A stretch of 64,000 nucleotides of DNA. It comes from Pseudozobellia sp. WGM2 (GTDB lineage: Bacteria; Bacteroidota; Bacteroidia; Flavobacteriales; Flavobacteriaceae). The stretch is taken from assembly GCF_017810075.1 (NCBI RefSeq), contig NZ_JADNYK010000003.1:558001-622000 (forward strand). The letters are read 5' to 3'. Position 1 is the first letter of the stretch, and every line of letters begins with the position of its first letter. Under the pieces are notes generated by a model. It made no database searches. It was not told the DNA's origin and saw nothing but the letters and a program-made list of their open reading frames with translations. The translations under genes were made by a program, and so were the position numbers. Positions 1 to 8,628 of this stretch are shown here, piece by piece.

Positions 1-22
1 GGGCTTTGAATAATCACCGTCG

Positions 23-56
23 AAAAAGGGGTTAACTTGGCGGTGAGCCCCTTTTT
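23..56. terminator. Rho-independent terminator hairpin
   Basis: AAAAAGGGG at 23-31 can pair with CCCCTTTTT at 48-56 around a 16-nt loop. The A-run on one side and T-run on the other allow it to work in either direction. It probably ends a gene lying left of the window edge. Confidence 0.6.
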
Positions 57-120
57 TCATTGCCAAAAATATGTAATCTCAACACCGGATCCAAATAATA
101 TACGATTTATTTTCTGGTTT

Positions 121-162
121 AGGAGGATTTCTAATAGATAATATTGCTATTAGCAGTCTCCT
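121..162 (+). promoter_or_regulatory. Two-step inverted repeat in the leader of the pentapeptide-repeat gene
   Basis: AGGAG (121-125) pairs with CTCCT (158-162) and, inside it, CTAATAG (131-137) pairs with CTATTAG (147-153). The structure ends ten bases before the ATG at 173 and 55 bases before the ATG at 218. No T-run follows, so it is not a terminator. It could be an operator or a leader RNA structure; the function is unknown. Confidence 0.3.
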
Positions 163-217
163 TTGTATATAGATGCCCGTATTACAAAATCCATCACACA
201 TTTCTTTAAATTGCGAC

Positions 218-790
218 ATGCAAAAACCTTTTATCACCGACCAAACCTATAAAGGCGAAGACTATTCACAAAATCGATTACCCCAGGCCGAATATGAAAA
301 TTGCATTTTTGAAGGCTGCAACTTCTTTGAGGGGTTTCTCGACAACCAAAATTTTATGGAGTGTGATTTTATTGATTGTAACCTGAGCAATACCAATCTA
401 ACCAACTGCACATTTAAAGAAGTACGTTTTTCGTACTGCAAAATGATGGGATTAAAGTTTGAAAACTGTAATACCTTCTTGATGGATTTCAGTTTTAAGG
501 AATGCACTTTGAATCTTTCTTCGTTCTACGGACTCAAACTCAACCGACAAAATTTTGATAATTGCAGATTGGTAGACGTAGACTTTTCAGAAGCCGAACT
601 TATTGGCTGTTATTTTAAGAATTGCGACCTTAAAGGGGCTATTTTCAAACGTACCCAACTTGAGAAAGCCGATTTTACCTCAGCCTCAAACTATACGATT
701 GACCCCGAAAACAATCGCCTGGCAAAAGCCAAATTCGCTAAAGAGGGTATTGAGGGCCTGTTGACCAAATATCGTATTGTAATAGAATAG
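218..790 (+). CDS. Pentapeptide-repeat protein (Qnr/McbG-like)
   Basis: A cytoplasmic right-handed quadrilateral beta-helix protein. The repeats (A/C/S/T-x-[LF]-x-x) run almost end to end, for example CIFEGCNF, CDFIDCNL, NTNLTNCTF, CDLKGAIF and KADFTSA. The closing part, with YTIDPENNR and a final LLTKYRI, matches the C-terminal end usual in Qnr-like proteins. Relatives of this family can mimic DNA and protect gyrase, but most flavobacterial members have no tested role. An in-frame ATG at 173 would add 15 residues. I prefer 218 because family members usually start with a short MxxPxI-type segment directly before the first coil. It is a monocistronic unit. Confidence 0.85.
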   Translation: MQKPFITDQTYKGEDYSQNRLPQAEYENCIFEGCNFFEGFLDNQNFMECDFIDCNLSNTNLTNCTFKEVRFSYCKMMGLKFENCNTFLMDFSFKECTLNLSSFYGLKLNRQNFDNCRLVDVDFSEAELIGCYFKNCDLKGAIFKRTQLEKADFTSASNYTIDPENNRLAKAKFAKEGIEGLLTKYRIVIE

Positions 791-856
791 CACCCCTATC
801 AAAAGGTGTTTGCAAACGGATAATTTGTATCTTGTATTGGTCTAATTATCATAAAC

Positions 857-1348
857 ATGCGACACCTCTTCTTTCTTATTCTGTTGTATTCAACGGCAGG
901 TTTTTCACAGAACACGCTTCAACTTTCAGAAGGTGAAACCTCACCAAAGGCTACTTTAGAAGCTATTTCTTGGATGCAAGGCCACTGGCGGGGCGAAGCT
1001 TTTGGTGGTATTACAGAAGAAATATGGAGCCCTCCATTAGGTGGCTCAATGCTATTTTCTTTTAAACTGGTTACCGAAAATGAAGTTGGTTTCTACGAGC
1101 TGGGGCATATTCGTGAACTGAACGAAACTTTGGTATACGAGCTGAAACATTTTAATGCCGACCTTAAAGGTTGGGAAGAAAAAGACGAGGTACAGATTTT
1201 TAAGCTAGTCAAGGTTGACGGCGACCGAGTATATTTTGAGGGTTTTACCTTTGAAAAACTAAATGAGAACGAGGTAGCAATTTATGCCCTTATCGGTGAC
1301 GAAGGTGATGCGCAAGAAGAGGTTACCTTTAACTTTAAAAGATTCTAA
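857..1348 (+). CDS. Secreted DUF6265-like protein
   Basis: 163 residues with a cleavable signal peptide ending TAGFSQ. The mature part starts with an LEAISWMQGHW segment and an EEIWSPPLGGSMLF block. These are the hallmarks of the DUF6265 family of small periplasmic proteins with a lipocalin-like beta fold (WMxGxW, then E-x-W-xx-P-xGGxMxG). No catalytic function is established for the family. The gene is followed after a single base by the TTG start of the zinc-ribbon gene, so the two are probably co-transcribed and translationally coupled. The family call rests on motif memory; export is clear. Confidence 0.7.
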   Translation: MRHLFFLILLYSTAGFSQNTLQLSEGETSPKATLEAISWMQGHWRGEAFGGITEEIWSPPLGGSMLFSFKLVTENEVGFYELGHIRELNETLVYELKHFNADLKGWEEKDEVQIFKLVKVDGDRVYFEGFTFEKLNENEVAIYALIGDEGDAQEEVTFNFKRF

Positions 1349-1349
1349 C

Positions 1350-1700
1350 TTGAAGAAAAAATGTGAGGAATGTGGTAACGAGATTATGGGTCGGGTAGAT
1401 AAAAAATTCTGCTCAGACTATTGCCGTAATGCCTATCATAACAAACTGAACAAAGATTCGAAGAACCTCATACGTAACATTAATAATCGCCTGAGAAAGA
1501 ACTATAGAATTCTAGAAAGCTTTCCTTTAAAAGAAGGAAAAACCAGAACTTCTCGCACCCGATTACTGGACAAAGGTTTTGATTTTGACCATATTACCAA
1601 TCTTTATACGACCAAAAAAGGCACGATTTATTACTTTGTCTATGATTTGGGCTACCTGCCTTTAGAGAACGATTATTATATGATCGTCAAGCGAGAGTAA
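1350..1700 (+). CDS. Small zinc-ribbon protein (DUF2116-like)
   Basis: About 116 residues. The N-terminus has a four-cysteine zinc finger: CEECG, then KFCSDYCRNAYHN. A basic helical segment and a C-terminal beta-rich part with YDLGYLPL follow. This arrangement recurs in small uncharacterised Bacteroidota proteins. A TTG at 1350 starts one base after the stop of the preceding gene and gives MKKKCEECG. The ATGs at 1284 and 1308 would place the start inside the upstream gene and add residues with no similarity to the zinc finger, so TTG is preferred. Function unknown; nucleic-acid or protein binding is only an inference from the finger. Confidence 0.7.
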   Translation: MKKKCEECGNEIMGRVDKKFCSDYCRNAYHNKLNKDSKNLIRNINNRLRKNYRILESFPLKEGKTRTSRTRLLDKGFDFDHITNLYTTKKGTIYYFVYDLGYLPLENDYYMIVKRE

Positions 1701-1717
1701 CTTTCCCAAAAGACATA

Positions 1718-1746
1718 AAAAAAAGCGTCTTAAAGACGCTTTTCAA
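1718..1746. terminator. Bidirectional terminator between convergent genes
   Basis: AGCGTCT (1724-1730) and AGACGCT (1734-1740) form a 7-bp stem with a TAA loop, flanked by an A-run on the left and TTTT on the right. It separates the zinc-ribbon gene from the leftward CBS gene and can serve both. Confidence 0.85.
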
Positions 1747-1765
1747 TGCTCCTATTTTATTTGGT

Positions 1766-2236
1766 TTATTTCCAGTTTTGTCCGCTTAGTTTTAAAGCTG
1801 CGATTACAATATCTTTTCTACTTATCTGCCCGACAAGCAACCCATCTCTCATAACGGGTAATCTTCGTCGATTGTGCTTATCGAATATTCCGGCGGCATC
1901 GAAAATAGAGATATCGTGTGGTATGGTCTCTACTTCGCGGGTCATAAACTTCTCAACACTCTTGTCCAAAATAGGTTGATTAAAGTATTTGCTTTCAGAA
2001 ATCTGCTTCATACAATCGGCCTCTGAAATAATACCTACCAAAAAACCATTATCATCTAATACCGGCCCACCCGAAATATTGTGCTTGGCAAACTGTTCCA
2101 TCACCTCTAAAATAGACTGTTCCGTGGTAAAAGTAATCAGGTTTTGAGTCATGTAATCAGATACCAAGATGGGTGCATCATATTCCTTTTTCAAAACTGT
2201 CTTGGCCCGCGGGCCCATAAAACTCTTAATTCCCAT
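1766..2236 (-). CDS. Tandem CBS-domain protein
   Basis: 156 residues made of two CBS domains. The first (about 25-80) has VSDYMTQNLITF and GGPVLDDNGFLVGIISEAD. The second (about 90-150) has VEKFMTREVETIP and RRRLPVMRDGLLVGQISRKDI. Paired CBS domains form a Bateman module that binds adenine nucleotides or related ligands. Here there is no fused enzyme or channel, so it is a stand-alone sensor whose partner is not visible in the neighbourhood. No signal peptide; cytoplasmic. It has its own terminator shared with the convergent upstream unit. Confidence 0.88.
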   Translation of the reverse strand: MGIKSFMGPRAKTVLKKEYDAPILVSDYMTQNLITFTTEQSILEVMEQFAKHNISGGPVLDDNGFLVGIISEADCMKQISESKYFNQPILDKSVEKFMTREVETIPHDISIFDAAGIFDKHNRRRLPVMRDGLLVGQISRKDIVIAALKLSGQNWK

Positions 2237-2399
2237 AACGATTTGGATTTTATATCTGCCTAAACTACAGAAGGTTAATTACTAAAGATACAAAAAAAAG
2301 TAATTGATTCCTTTATTTTTTACGTTCCCTATTGACAAATTCATAACAATAACCTTAATTATTCGCAAATAATTGAGTTCTTATACATTCTCTTACAAC

Positions 2400-2429
2400 T
2401 TTGAATACCAAACTAATTTTATACTTTTA
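2400..2429 (+). promoter_or_regulatory. Candidate Bacteroidota-type promoter
   Basis: TTTG at 2400-2403 (-33 element) lies 18 bases from TACTTTTA at 2422-2429, one mismatch from TAnnTTTG. Transcription would start near 2436, just before the ATG at 2449. Confidence 0.35.
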
Positions 2430-2448
2430 GACTAAGCTTACCTCGCTG

Positions 2449-4734
2449 ATGAAAAAAATTCCCGCCCTAGTATTATTCGGTTTAATGGCTTTGGCCGTTT
2501 ATTGGGTATTTTATAGCGCTACCCCTATTTATACGCCAGATTCAGATGCGGCAAAGAGTCAATTTTCAACCGACAGGGCATTACAACATGTGAAAATAAT
2601 GGCCTCAGAGCCCCATGCGGTAGGTTTTCCGGCACATGCGAAAGTGCGCTCGTACATTCTGGCCCAATTAGAGAAATTAGGCCTGCAGACCGAGATTCAA
2701 GAAGGGTATGCCCTTGGCGGAGGGTCGAACTTGAGCAAGATCAGCAATATTTTGGCCCGCATCGAGGGGTCTAGTTCAGGTAAAGCCCTATTGCTTCTTT
2801 CCCATTATGATAGCAATCCGCATTCTTCATTAGGTGCCAGTGATGCCGCAAGTGGGGTCGCCACCATTTTAGAAGGAGTTCGTGCCTTTTTAGCCGAAGG
2901 AAAAAAACCAAAAAATGACATTATCATCCTCATTTCAGATGCTGAAGAACTTGGTCTCAACGGAGCTGATTTATTCGTGAATAAGCATCGCTGGGCGAAA
3001 GATGTGGGCCTGGTACTGAATTTTGAGGCACGTGGCAGCGGCGGCCCCAGTTATGCTTTCATAGAGACCAATCGAGGCAATCAGAACCTGATACGCGAAT
3101 TCATAAAGGCGAACCCAAAATACCCAATGGCCAATTCGCTGTATTATAGCATCTACAAACTTTTACCGAACGATACAGACCTTACTGTTTTTAGAAAAGA
3201 TAGGGATATCGAGGGATTTAATTTCGCGTTTATCGATGATCATTTCGATTACCATACCGCCCAAGACACCTACGCACGGTTAGACAAAAACACACTGGCG
3301 CACCAAGGCAGTTATTTGATGCCACTGCTCCATCATTTTAGCGCCGCCAATCTGGATAATTTGAAAAGCCTTAATGATTATGTCTATTTCAATATTCCAT
3401 TTTTTGAAATGGTTGCCTACCCTTTCGATTGGATCTGGCCAATGCTCGTTCTAGCATCACTGCTATTTATTGTGATACTAGCTTTTGGTATTAAGAAGAA
3501 AATATTGCATTTGAGAGCATTGCTCATGGGCTTTGTACCAATGCTATTGATCTTGGTCATAAACGCAGTTGCAGGTTATTTTGTTTGGCCACTTTTGAAA
3601 TGGGTTTACCCAGAATACCAAGATATATTACATGGCTTCACCTATAATGGGTATATCTACATTGCAGCTATGTTGATGTTTTCATTAACTACCTGTTTTT
3701 TTGTATATCGCATTTTTAATAAAGCAACAATATCGAATCTCCTGTTCGCGCCACTACTGTTGTGGTTGGTTATCTGCGGTGGTGTAGCTCTCTATTTACC
3801 TGGGGCAAGCTTTTTTATAATGCCTGTTTTTGCTTTACTTGCGATGTGGTATGTAAGTGTAAATCAAAAAGAGCCACATGCATTATTATTACTTTTTCTG
3901 GCTTTGCCTGCACTTTGGCTCTATGCCCCCTTTATCAAAGGGTTCGCTGTAGGCCTTGGGCTCAAAATGCTGGTAGCCTCGGCACTATTGGTTTCATTGA
4001 CCTTCTTCTTAACCTTACCCGTTTTCGCATTGTATAATTTTAAAAAGGGATGGGCTCAAACCAGCTTTATAATTTGCATAGCTATTCTAGTATACGCCCA
4101 TTTTCAATCAGGCTTTAGCAGAGAAAACAAAAGACCCAACAGTCTCGTGTATATTTTGGATGCTGACCAAAATTCGGCACACTGGGCTACTTATGACAAT
4201 GTATTGACCGATTGGAACAAAAACTTTTTTCAAGATTTTGATGAATTGCCCCAAGGCCTATCAACAAAGACAATCAGTAGCAAGTACGGCACTCATTTTA
4301 AAAAAATGTCTACAGCGCCGGTCAAGTCTATTGTTCCTCCAGAAGTAGAAACCCTAACAGATTCCATTATCGGAAAGCATCGGCTCTTGAAAATTCGCAT
4401 ATCTCCTCAACGACCTGTCAACCGGCTTGATTTCTTTACCAACGACACCAAAGTTGTTCAAGCTACCGCCAATGGTTTGCCTTTAGATGAACATTATCTT
4501 AAAAATCGGCAACCTGGTAAATTATTGACTCACTACGTTAGCGATGAAAAATTTACCGAACTAGAGCTGACCGTGCCTAAGGCTTCTATTCTTGAACTTA
4601 CGGTATATGAAGCTTCTAACGATTTAATGAACCATGCTCTTTTTGACATACCCGTGCGACCAGAAAACAATATACCCATGCCTTTTGTACTGAACGATGC
4701 GGTAATGACCGTTAAAAAAACACGATATGAATAA
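2449..4734 (+). CDS. M28-family metallopeptidase with C-terminal polytopic membrane domain
   Basis: 761 residues. An N-terminal signal/anchor helix is followed by an M28 aminopeptidase domain (about 40-310). The di-zinc ligands are visible in LLSHYDSNP, GASDAASG, SDAEELG, NFEARG and DDHFDYHTAQDT. About eight hydrophobic segments span 320-560, then comes a soluble extracytoplasmic domain (about 570-761). This layout resembles the ER metallopeptidase-1 type of M28 peptidase. The active site should face the periplasm and release N-terminal amino acids. It overlaps the next gene by 8 bases, which suggests translational coupling. Confidence 0.88.
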   Translation: MKKIPALVLFGLMALAVYWVFYSATPIYTPDSDAAKSQFSTDRALQHVKIMASEPHAVGFPAHAKVRSYILAQLEKLGLQTEIQEGYALGGGSNLSKISNILARIEGSSSGKALLLLSHYDSNPHSSLGASDAASGVATILEGVRAFLAEGKKPKNDIIILISDAEELGLNGADLFVNKHRWAKDVGLVLNFEARGSGGPSYAFIETNRGNQNLIREFIKANPKYPMANSLYYSIYKLLPNDTDLTVFRKDRDIEGFNFAFIDDHFDYHTAQDTYARLDKNTLAHQGSYLMPLLHHFSAANLDNLKSLNDYVYFNIPFFEMVAYPFDWIWPMLVLASLLFIVILAFGIKKKILHLRALLMGFVPMLLILVINAVAGYFVWPLLKWVYPEYQDILHGFTYNGYIYIAAMLMFSLTTCFFVYRIFNKATISNLLFAPLLLWLVICGGVALYLPGASFFIMPVFALLAMWYVSVNQKEPHALLLLFLALPALWLYAPFIKGFAVGLGLKMLVASALLVSLTFFLTLPVFALYNFKKGWAQTSFIICIAILVYAHFQSGFSRENKRPNSLVYILDADQNSAHWATYDNVLTDWNKNFFQDFDELPQGLSTKTISSKYGTHFKKMSTAPVKSIVPPEVETLTDSIIGKHRLLKIRISPQRPVNRLDFFTNDTKVVQATANGLPLDEHYLKNRQPGKLLTHYVSDEKFTELELTVPKASILELTVYEASNDLMNHALFDIPVRPENNIPMPFVLNDAVMTVKKTRYE

Positions 4735-5530
4735 AACAATTGCTGTATTAGGCTGTGGATGGCTGGGCCTGCCATTGGCACAAAGTTTTTTAAAAAATGG
4801 ATATCAAGTAAACGGAAGCACTACTACTAAAGATAAACTAAAAAAGCTGGAGCAGCTGGGCATTGCCCCGTTTCAAATAGGTTTAAAAGAAGATAAAATC
4901 GAGGGAGATATTGACAGTTTTCTAAAAAATATAGACGTTTTGATAATTAATGTGCCCCCAAGATTACGAAGTGGTAGCGGCGAAAACTATGTCATGAAGA
5001 TGAAATTATTACACTCAGCTATACAAGAATCGTCAATCAAAAAGGTCATTTTTGTAAGTAGCACTTCAGTGTATGGAGATATCGAAGGCCATGTGACCGA
5101 AAAAACGAACCCCCAGCCATCAACGGAATCTGGTAAACAATTGTTGGTTTCTGAAGACATCTTTAGAAATGACAATAACATTCAATCTACCGTTATTCGT
5201 TTTGGTGGATTGATCGGCCCTGAAAGACACCCCGTGACTATGCTATCGGGCAGAACTAATCTAAAAAATGGTCACCACCCTATCAATCTTATTCACTTAG
5301 ATGATTGTATCAAAATCATATCGGAAATAGTCGACGAAAGTTGGTACAACGAGACTTTTAACGGGGTTTACCCGTCTCATCCGAAAAAAGAAGATTATTA
5401 CATTTCTGAAGCAATTAAGAGAAAAATACAACCTCCTGATTATGAAATAAATACGTCAGAAAAAGGTAAAACGGTCCAATCTTACAATCTTACAAATGTT
5501 AAAGGCTTTAGGTTTACTACAACGTTATAG
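4727..5530 (+). CDS. YeeZ-like NAD(P)-binding epimerase/SDR-family protein
   Basis: 267 residues. A Rossmann glycine motif (LGCGWLGLP) sits at the very start. VIFVSSTSVYGD and a later RFGGLIGPERHP are typical of extended SDR/epimerase-like proteins. In place of the usual YxxxK the sequence has STESGKQLL, so classical SDR catalysis is uncertain, as in YeeZ and related proteins. It starts 8 bases inside the M28 peptidase gene, so the two are likely made together, but no metabolic link is evident. Cytoplasmic; substrate unknown. Confidence 0.75.
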   Translation: MNKTIAVLGCGWLGLPLAQSFLKNGYQVNGSTTTKDKLKKLEQLGIAPFQIGLKEDKIEGDIDSFLKNIDVLIINVPPRLRSGSGENYVMKMKLLHSAIQESSIKKVIFVSSTSVYGDIEGHVTEKTNPQPSTESGKQLLVSEDIFRNDNNIQSTVIRFGGLIGPERHPVTMLSGRTNLKNGHHPINLIHLDDCIKIISEIVDESWYNETFNGVYPSHPKKEDYYISEAIKRKIQPPDYEINTSEKGKTVQSYNLTNVKGFRFTTTL

Positions 5531-5615
5531 TTGATTTTCACCACAGGTATTTGATGGTTCACAACAAAGTCATCCGATTGTTGTTAAGAAGGTATGTAGT
5601 TCATCGATTATGCTC

Positions 5616-5623
5616 TAAATTTG
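5616..5623 (+). promoter_or_regulatory. -7 promoter box TAAATTTG
   Basis: A perfect TAnnTTTG element ends 25 bases before the ATG at 5648. A possible TTG start at 5621 falls inside this box, so it would not be in the transcript. This supports 5648 as the true start of the downstream gene. Confidence 0.5.
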
Positions 5624-5647
5624 AGATATAATTTAAAACTATTTGCC

Positions 5648-6019
5648 ATGGAAAATTCAACCTTACGCGGGCGGATTTTGATGGAAATTGAAAATTTGAT
5701 CGCCCGTGAAGTACCTAAGCAAAAAGTTCCCCAAAATTTAGAAAATCTGCATGTAGCGTTACTTAAGAAACACTATAATGCCGCAGACGTTTCAATTGAT
5801 TACCATAGGCGCCGAGTAGAATTGGCCATAGTGATGGACGACAGTGATTATGACCCTAAAAAAGTAAACCTCTGCGTGCCTACCTTACATACCAACTTGT
5901 GGTTTAGAAACCTGTGCGATTTTTTAAAATCTTGTATTGATCACGACCCTAAGAGTATTGCATTCTATGCCACCCTCTTAAGGTCTTACCAAGGTAGCGA
6001 AAGAAGCCTTGTGAATTAG
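5648..6019 (+). CDS. Conserved hypothetical cytoplasmic protein
   Basis: 123 residues starting MENSTLRGRIL. No signal peptide or membrane segment. The middle is beta-rich (VSIDYHRRRVELAIVMD) and the C-terminus has two predicted helices around a CIDHDPKSIAF segment. I do not recognise a family. It has its own promoter box and a strong terminator, so it is a single-gene unit of ordinary composition for the window. The start was chosen from the promoter position and the short distance to the ATG. Confidence 0.6.
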   Translation: MENSTLRGRILMEIENLIAREVPKQKVPQNLENLHVALLKKHYNAADVSIDYHRRRVELAIVMDDSDYDPKKVNLCVPTLHTNLWFRNLCDFLKSCIDHDPKSIAFYATLLRSYQGSERSLVN

Positions 6020-6040
6020 TAACTCTTGACCAATACCGAC

Positions 6041-6073
6041 AAAAAAAGGATATCTGCAGATATCCTTTTTTTT
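6041..6073 (+). terminator. Strong palindromic terminator
   Basis: AAAAAAAGGATATC and GATATCCTTTTTTT flank a TGCA loop, giving a near-perfect 32-bp palindrome 22 bases after the stop at 6019. The T-run suits the plus strand; the A-run would allow the other direction, but no leftward gene ends here. Confidence 0.85.
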
Positions 6074-6127
6074 GTTGGCTCTCTTTCTATTATCGTCTTA
6101 TTAACAGCTCAATAGCAATAATATCAT

Positions 6128-6135
6128 TACTTTTG
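6128..6135 (+). promoter_or_regulatory. -7 promoter box TACTTTTG
   Basis: A perfect TAnnTTTG box 43 bases before the ATG at 6179. No good TTTG was seen at the -33 position. Confidence 0.45.
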
Positions 6136-6178
6136 CGCACCAAAAACCTATAAAATTACAATCATTAAACACAATTTC

Positions 6179-6892
6179 ATGAAAAAGACGATTTTTTTGC
6201 TGCTATTGAGCCTCAGCTTTACGGCACAGGCACAAACGAAGAGCGAGTTGCAAAAACATTACGAAGATTTTTATAACGAAATGAGATTACAGGGAGATGT
6301 AAACGGAGTAATCAATGCTCTTACCCATTTAAACGTACTCTCCCCGTCTAAGGAGCGAAAAGACACCCTAGCGTTTGTATACGCCAACAATAGCCAACAC
6401 CTTCAGGCGCTAAATACTATAGGTGTAGAAAAAGAACCTACCGATTCTGATATGGCCGTTCAGGTCAAAGCTATTTCTCTCAAGGCAATGAACCAACCCA
6501 AAAGAGCCTTAGAGCATTTTGAAGAATTGTTCAAGAGAAACCAGAACCCTTATTTAGCCTACGAATTGGCCGACCTTAAAATTCAAACAGGTGATAACAC
6601 CGGTGCAGTGACCAACATCGATTATGGTATAGCTAATGCCAAAGACGATATGAAATATGCGTTTTATGAAAGACAGCAACCGTATGAGGTACCTCTTAAG
6701 GCAGCATTTTTTCATTTAAAGGCCTTGACCGAATATAACAAAGACAAAGAAAATATAGATGCCGCTATTTCATTGATTGATCAAGCTTTGGCAATAGACC
6801 CCAACTTCAACTTGGCAAGTCTAAGTAAGCAAGCTTTGGAAGCTAGAAAAAACCCTCCAGCTGCGGCGCCTGCCCCTGAGAAAAAAGAATAG
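6179..6892 (+). CDS. Exported TPR-containing protein
   Basis: 237 residues. A signal peptide ends FTAQAQ after residue 19. The mature protein is helical with TPR-like repeats around 60-150 (MNQPKRALEHFEELFKRNQ, PYLAYELADLKIQTGD) and another at about 195-225 (DAAISLIDQALAIDPNFN), followed by a low-complexity PAAAPAPEKKE tail. TPRs form a superhelical protein-binding surface; the partner is unknown. The product is periplasmic or outer-membrane associated. Its own -7 box and terminator mark it as a single-gene unit. Confidence 0.75.
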   Translation: MKKTIFLLLLSLSFTAQAQTKSELQKHYEDFYNEMRLQGDVNGVINALTHLNVLSPSKERKDTLAFVYANNSQHLQALNTIGVEKEPTDSDMAVQVKAISLKAMNQPKRALEHFEELFKRNQNPYLAYELADLKIQTGDNTGAVTNIDYGIANAKDDMKYAFYERQQPYEVPLKAAFFHLKALTEYNKDKENIDAAISLIDQALAIDPNFNLASLSKQALEARKNPPAAAPAPEKKE

Positions 6893-6920
6893 TTCATACG
6901 AACTACTATTACAATTTATA

Positions 6921-6948
6921 AGAACCCGCAAAACGGGTTCTTTTTTTT
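6921..6948 (+). terminator. Rho-independent terminator
   Basis: AGAACCCG and CGGGTTCT (6921-6941) enclose CAAAA and are followed by an eight-T run, 28 bases after the stop of the TPR gene. Confidence 0.85.
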
Positions 6949-7090
6949 GAACGGACATCAATAATCTTTGCGTTATACTACCCCAAATTCGCCTCCTTGG
7001 GTTAACGATTAATATGATTGATTACATGAAGTTCAATACGCAAATCCAATTCAACCACATTATAAAAATTGAATGCTGCTTTAGATTGTT

Positions 7091-7585
7091 CTATTCTTCT
7101 AAAATCAAATTGGTGTCCAACGTATTGTTGACGACCACATTAAACTGATTGCGAAAAGCATTATAAGCCTCGAACATCTGTAAAATTGATTCTTGCGGAT
7201 CTAACCTGTAGAATAGGTCTCCCTTTATTTTCAGCATATAGGTCTTGAAAATTTTTTGACGGCTCTTAATTTGTGGGATGTCGAATTTTTCGGGGTAAGT
7301 AGAAGCCTCCAAATCTTTTTGTTTTTCAATCAAATCATCGATTGCAAGTGCCAAATCGTCTTTGTTCTCTACATTATAGAGTGCATCGAAAGTTGTTTCA
7401 AAAGCTTTAAATTCTTCCCAATCATTTAATATGGCCTGGGCGTTTGAATTAACCGGCAGCTTTTTGGGCCATTTTTCGGTACTAAGCTCATACTCCGATG
7501 AACCGTCTTCTACCGCTATCTCTTTTTGGTCTTTACAGGAAACGAAAACGAGCATTAACATTACGAAAAACAACATTCTTTTCAT
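7091..7585 (-). CDS. Small lipoprotein of unknown function
   Basis: 164 residues. The start at 7585 gives MKRMLFFVMLMLVFVSCKD, a typical lipoprotein signal with the lipidated cysteine in VFVSC. An upstream in-frame start at 7609 would add eight residues before the signal and is less likely. The mature part is acidic and helical (NDWEEFKAFETTFDALY, LALAIDDLIEKQKDL, ILQMFEAYNAFRNQF). I do not recognise a family. It is divergent from the threonine-dehydrogenase-like gene, with about 65 bases between start codons. Confidence 0.7.
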   Translation of the reverse strand: MKRMLFFVMLMLVFVSCKDQKEIAVEDGSSEYELSTEKWPKKLPVNSNAQAILNDWEEFKAFETTFDALYNVENKDDLALAIDDLIEKQKDLEASTYPEKFDIPQIKSRQKIFKTYMLKIKGDLFYRLDPQESILQMFEAYNAFRNQFNVVVNNTLDTNLILEE

Positions 7586-7650
7586 AGAACGAATGTACAA
7601 ATTTTGCAAACAGTTATCTTTACTCCTATATCCTTTTTAACTTCCATTTA

Positions 7651-8595
7651 ATGCAGAAATACATATTAATCATAGGCGCTTGCGGCCAAATCGGAACAGA
7701 ACTCACCCTTGCTTTACGCCAAATGCATGGTGGTGCCCATGTTATAGCCAGTGATATTAGAGAAGGTAGCGAGAATCTTATGGAAACAGGCCCTTTTGAA
7801 ATTCTTGACGCCACTGATTACGATGCCCTTGAAGAAGTTATCGCGTATTACGAAATTAATGAGGTCTACCTTATGGCCGCCATGTTGAGCGCCACGGCAG
7901 AGAAATTCCCCATGCGTGCATGGAACCTCAACATGAACACCTTGTTCAATGTACTCAACCTGGCTAAGGACAAGAAAATCGATAAAGTTTTCTGGCCTTC
8001 AAGCATTGCAGTATTCGGGCCTAATACTCCGGAAAACTCAACCCCACAAAACACTATTATGGAACCCACCACCGTTTATGGTATCAGCAAGCAATCTGGT
8101 GAACGTTGGTGCAATTATTACCACAACAAATACGGAGTAGATGTAAGAAGTATTCGTTACCCGGGCTTGATCAGTTGGAAAACTATGCCCGGTGGCGGTA
8201 CTACCGATTATGCTGTTGAAATTTATCACAAGGCCCTATCAGAGCAAAAATACACTTGCTTTTTAGAGGCCGATACCGAATTGCCCATGATGTTTATGGA
8301 TGATGCGATTCGCGCAACCCTTGAACTCATGAATACGGAACCGGAAAATATCAAAATCAGGTCTTCGTACAACTTGGCGGCAATGAGCTTTAACCCAGCT
8401 CAAATAGCTGAAATCATCAAAAAGTATATCAAAGATTTTGAAATCAGTTACGAACCTGATTTTAGACAAGCCATAGCGGATACATGGCCCAATAGCATTG
8501 ATGATTCTCAAGCGCAAAACGATTGGGGTTGGAAACCCAAATTCGACTTGGAGAAAACGACCGAGGAGATGTTGAACAATCTTGCGACTAATTGA
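7651..8595 (+). CDS. SDR-type L-threonine 3-dehydrogenase
   Basis: 314 residues, full length for the extended-SDR threonine dehydrogenases of Flavobacteria (Flavobacterium frigidimaris type). NAD-binding GACGQIGTEL is at the N-terminus, followed by the catalytic SSIAVFGP serine region and YGISKQSGE (YxxxK). PGLISWKTMPGGGTTDYA is diagnostic for this threonine-dehydrogenase subgroup, as opposed to UDP-sugar epimerases. It oxidises threonine to 2-amino-3-ketobutyrate, which KBL lyase normally splits to glycine and acetyl-CoA; no kbl gene is seen here. Cytoplasmic single-gene unit. Confidence 0.87.
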   Translation: MQKYILIIGACGQIGTELTLALRQMHGGAHVIASDIREGSENLMETGPFEILDATDYDALEEVIAYYEINEVYLMAAMLSATAEKFPMRAWNLNMNTLFNVLNLAKDKKIDKVFWPSSIAVFGPNTPENSTPQNTIMEPTTVYGISKQSGERWCNYYHNKYGVDVRSIRYPGLISWKTMPGGGTTDYAVEIYHKALSEQKYTCFLEADTELPMMFMDDAIRATLELMNTEPENIKIRSSYNLAAMSFNPAQIAEIIKKYIKDFEISYEPDFRQAIADTWPNSIDDSQAQNDWGWKPKFDLEKTTEEMLNNLATN

Positions 8596-8628
8596 GCTTT
8601 AGAAATGCCATACAATAATCGTTGACAT

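Noticed and set aside
3762-4037. 91-codon rightward frame inside the M28 peptidase gene
   Set aside because: It is fully within the membrane domain coding region in another frame; the hydrophobic composition is a by-product of the real gene.
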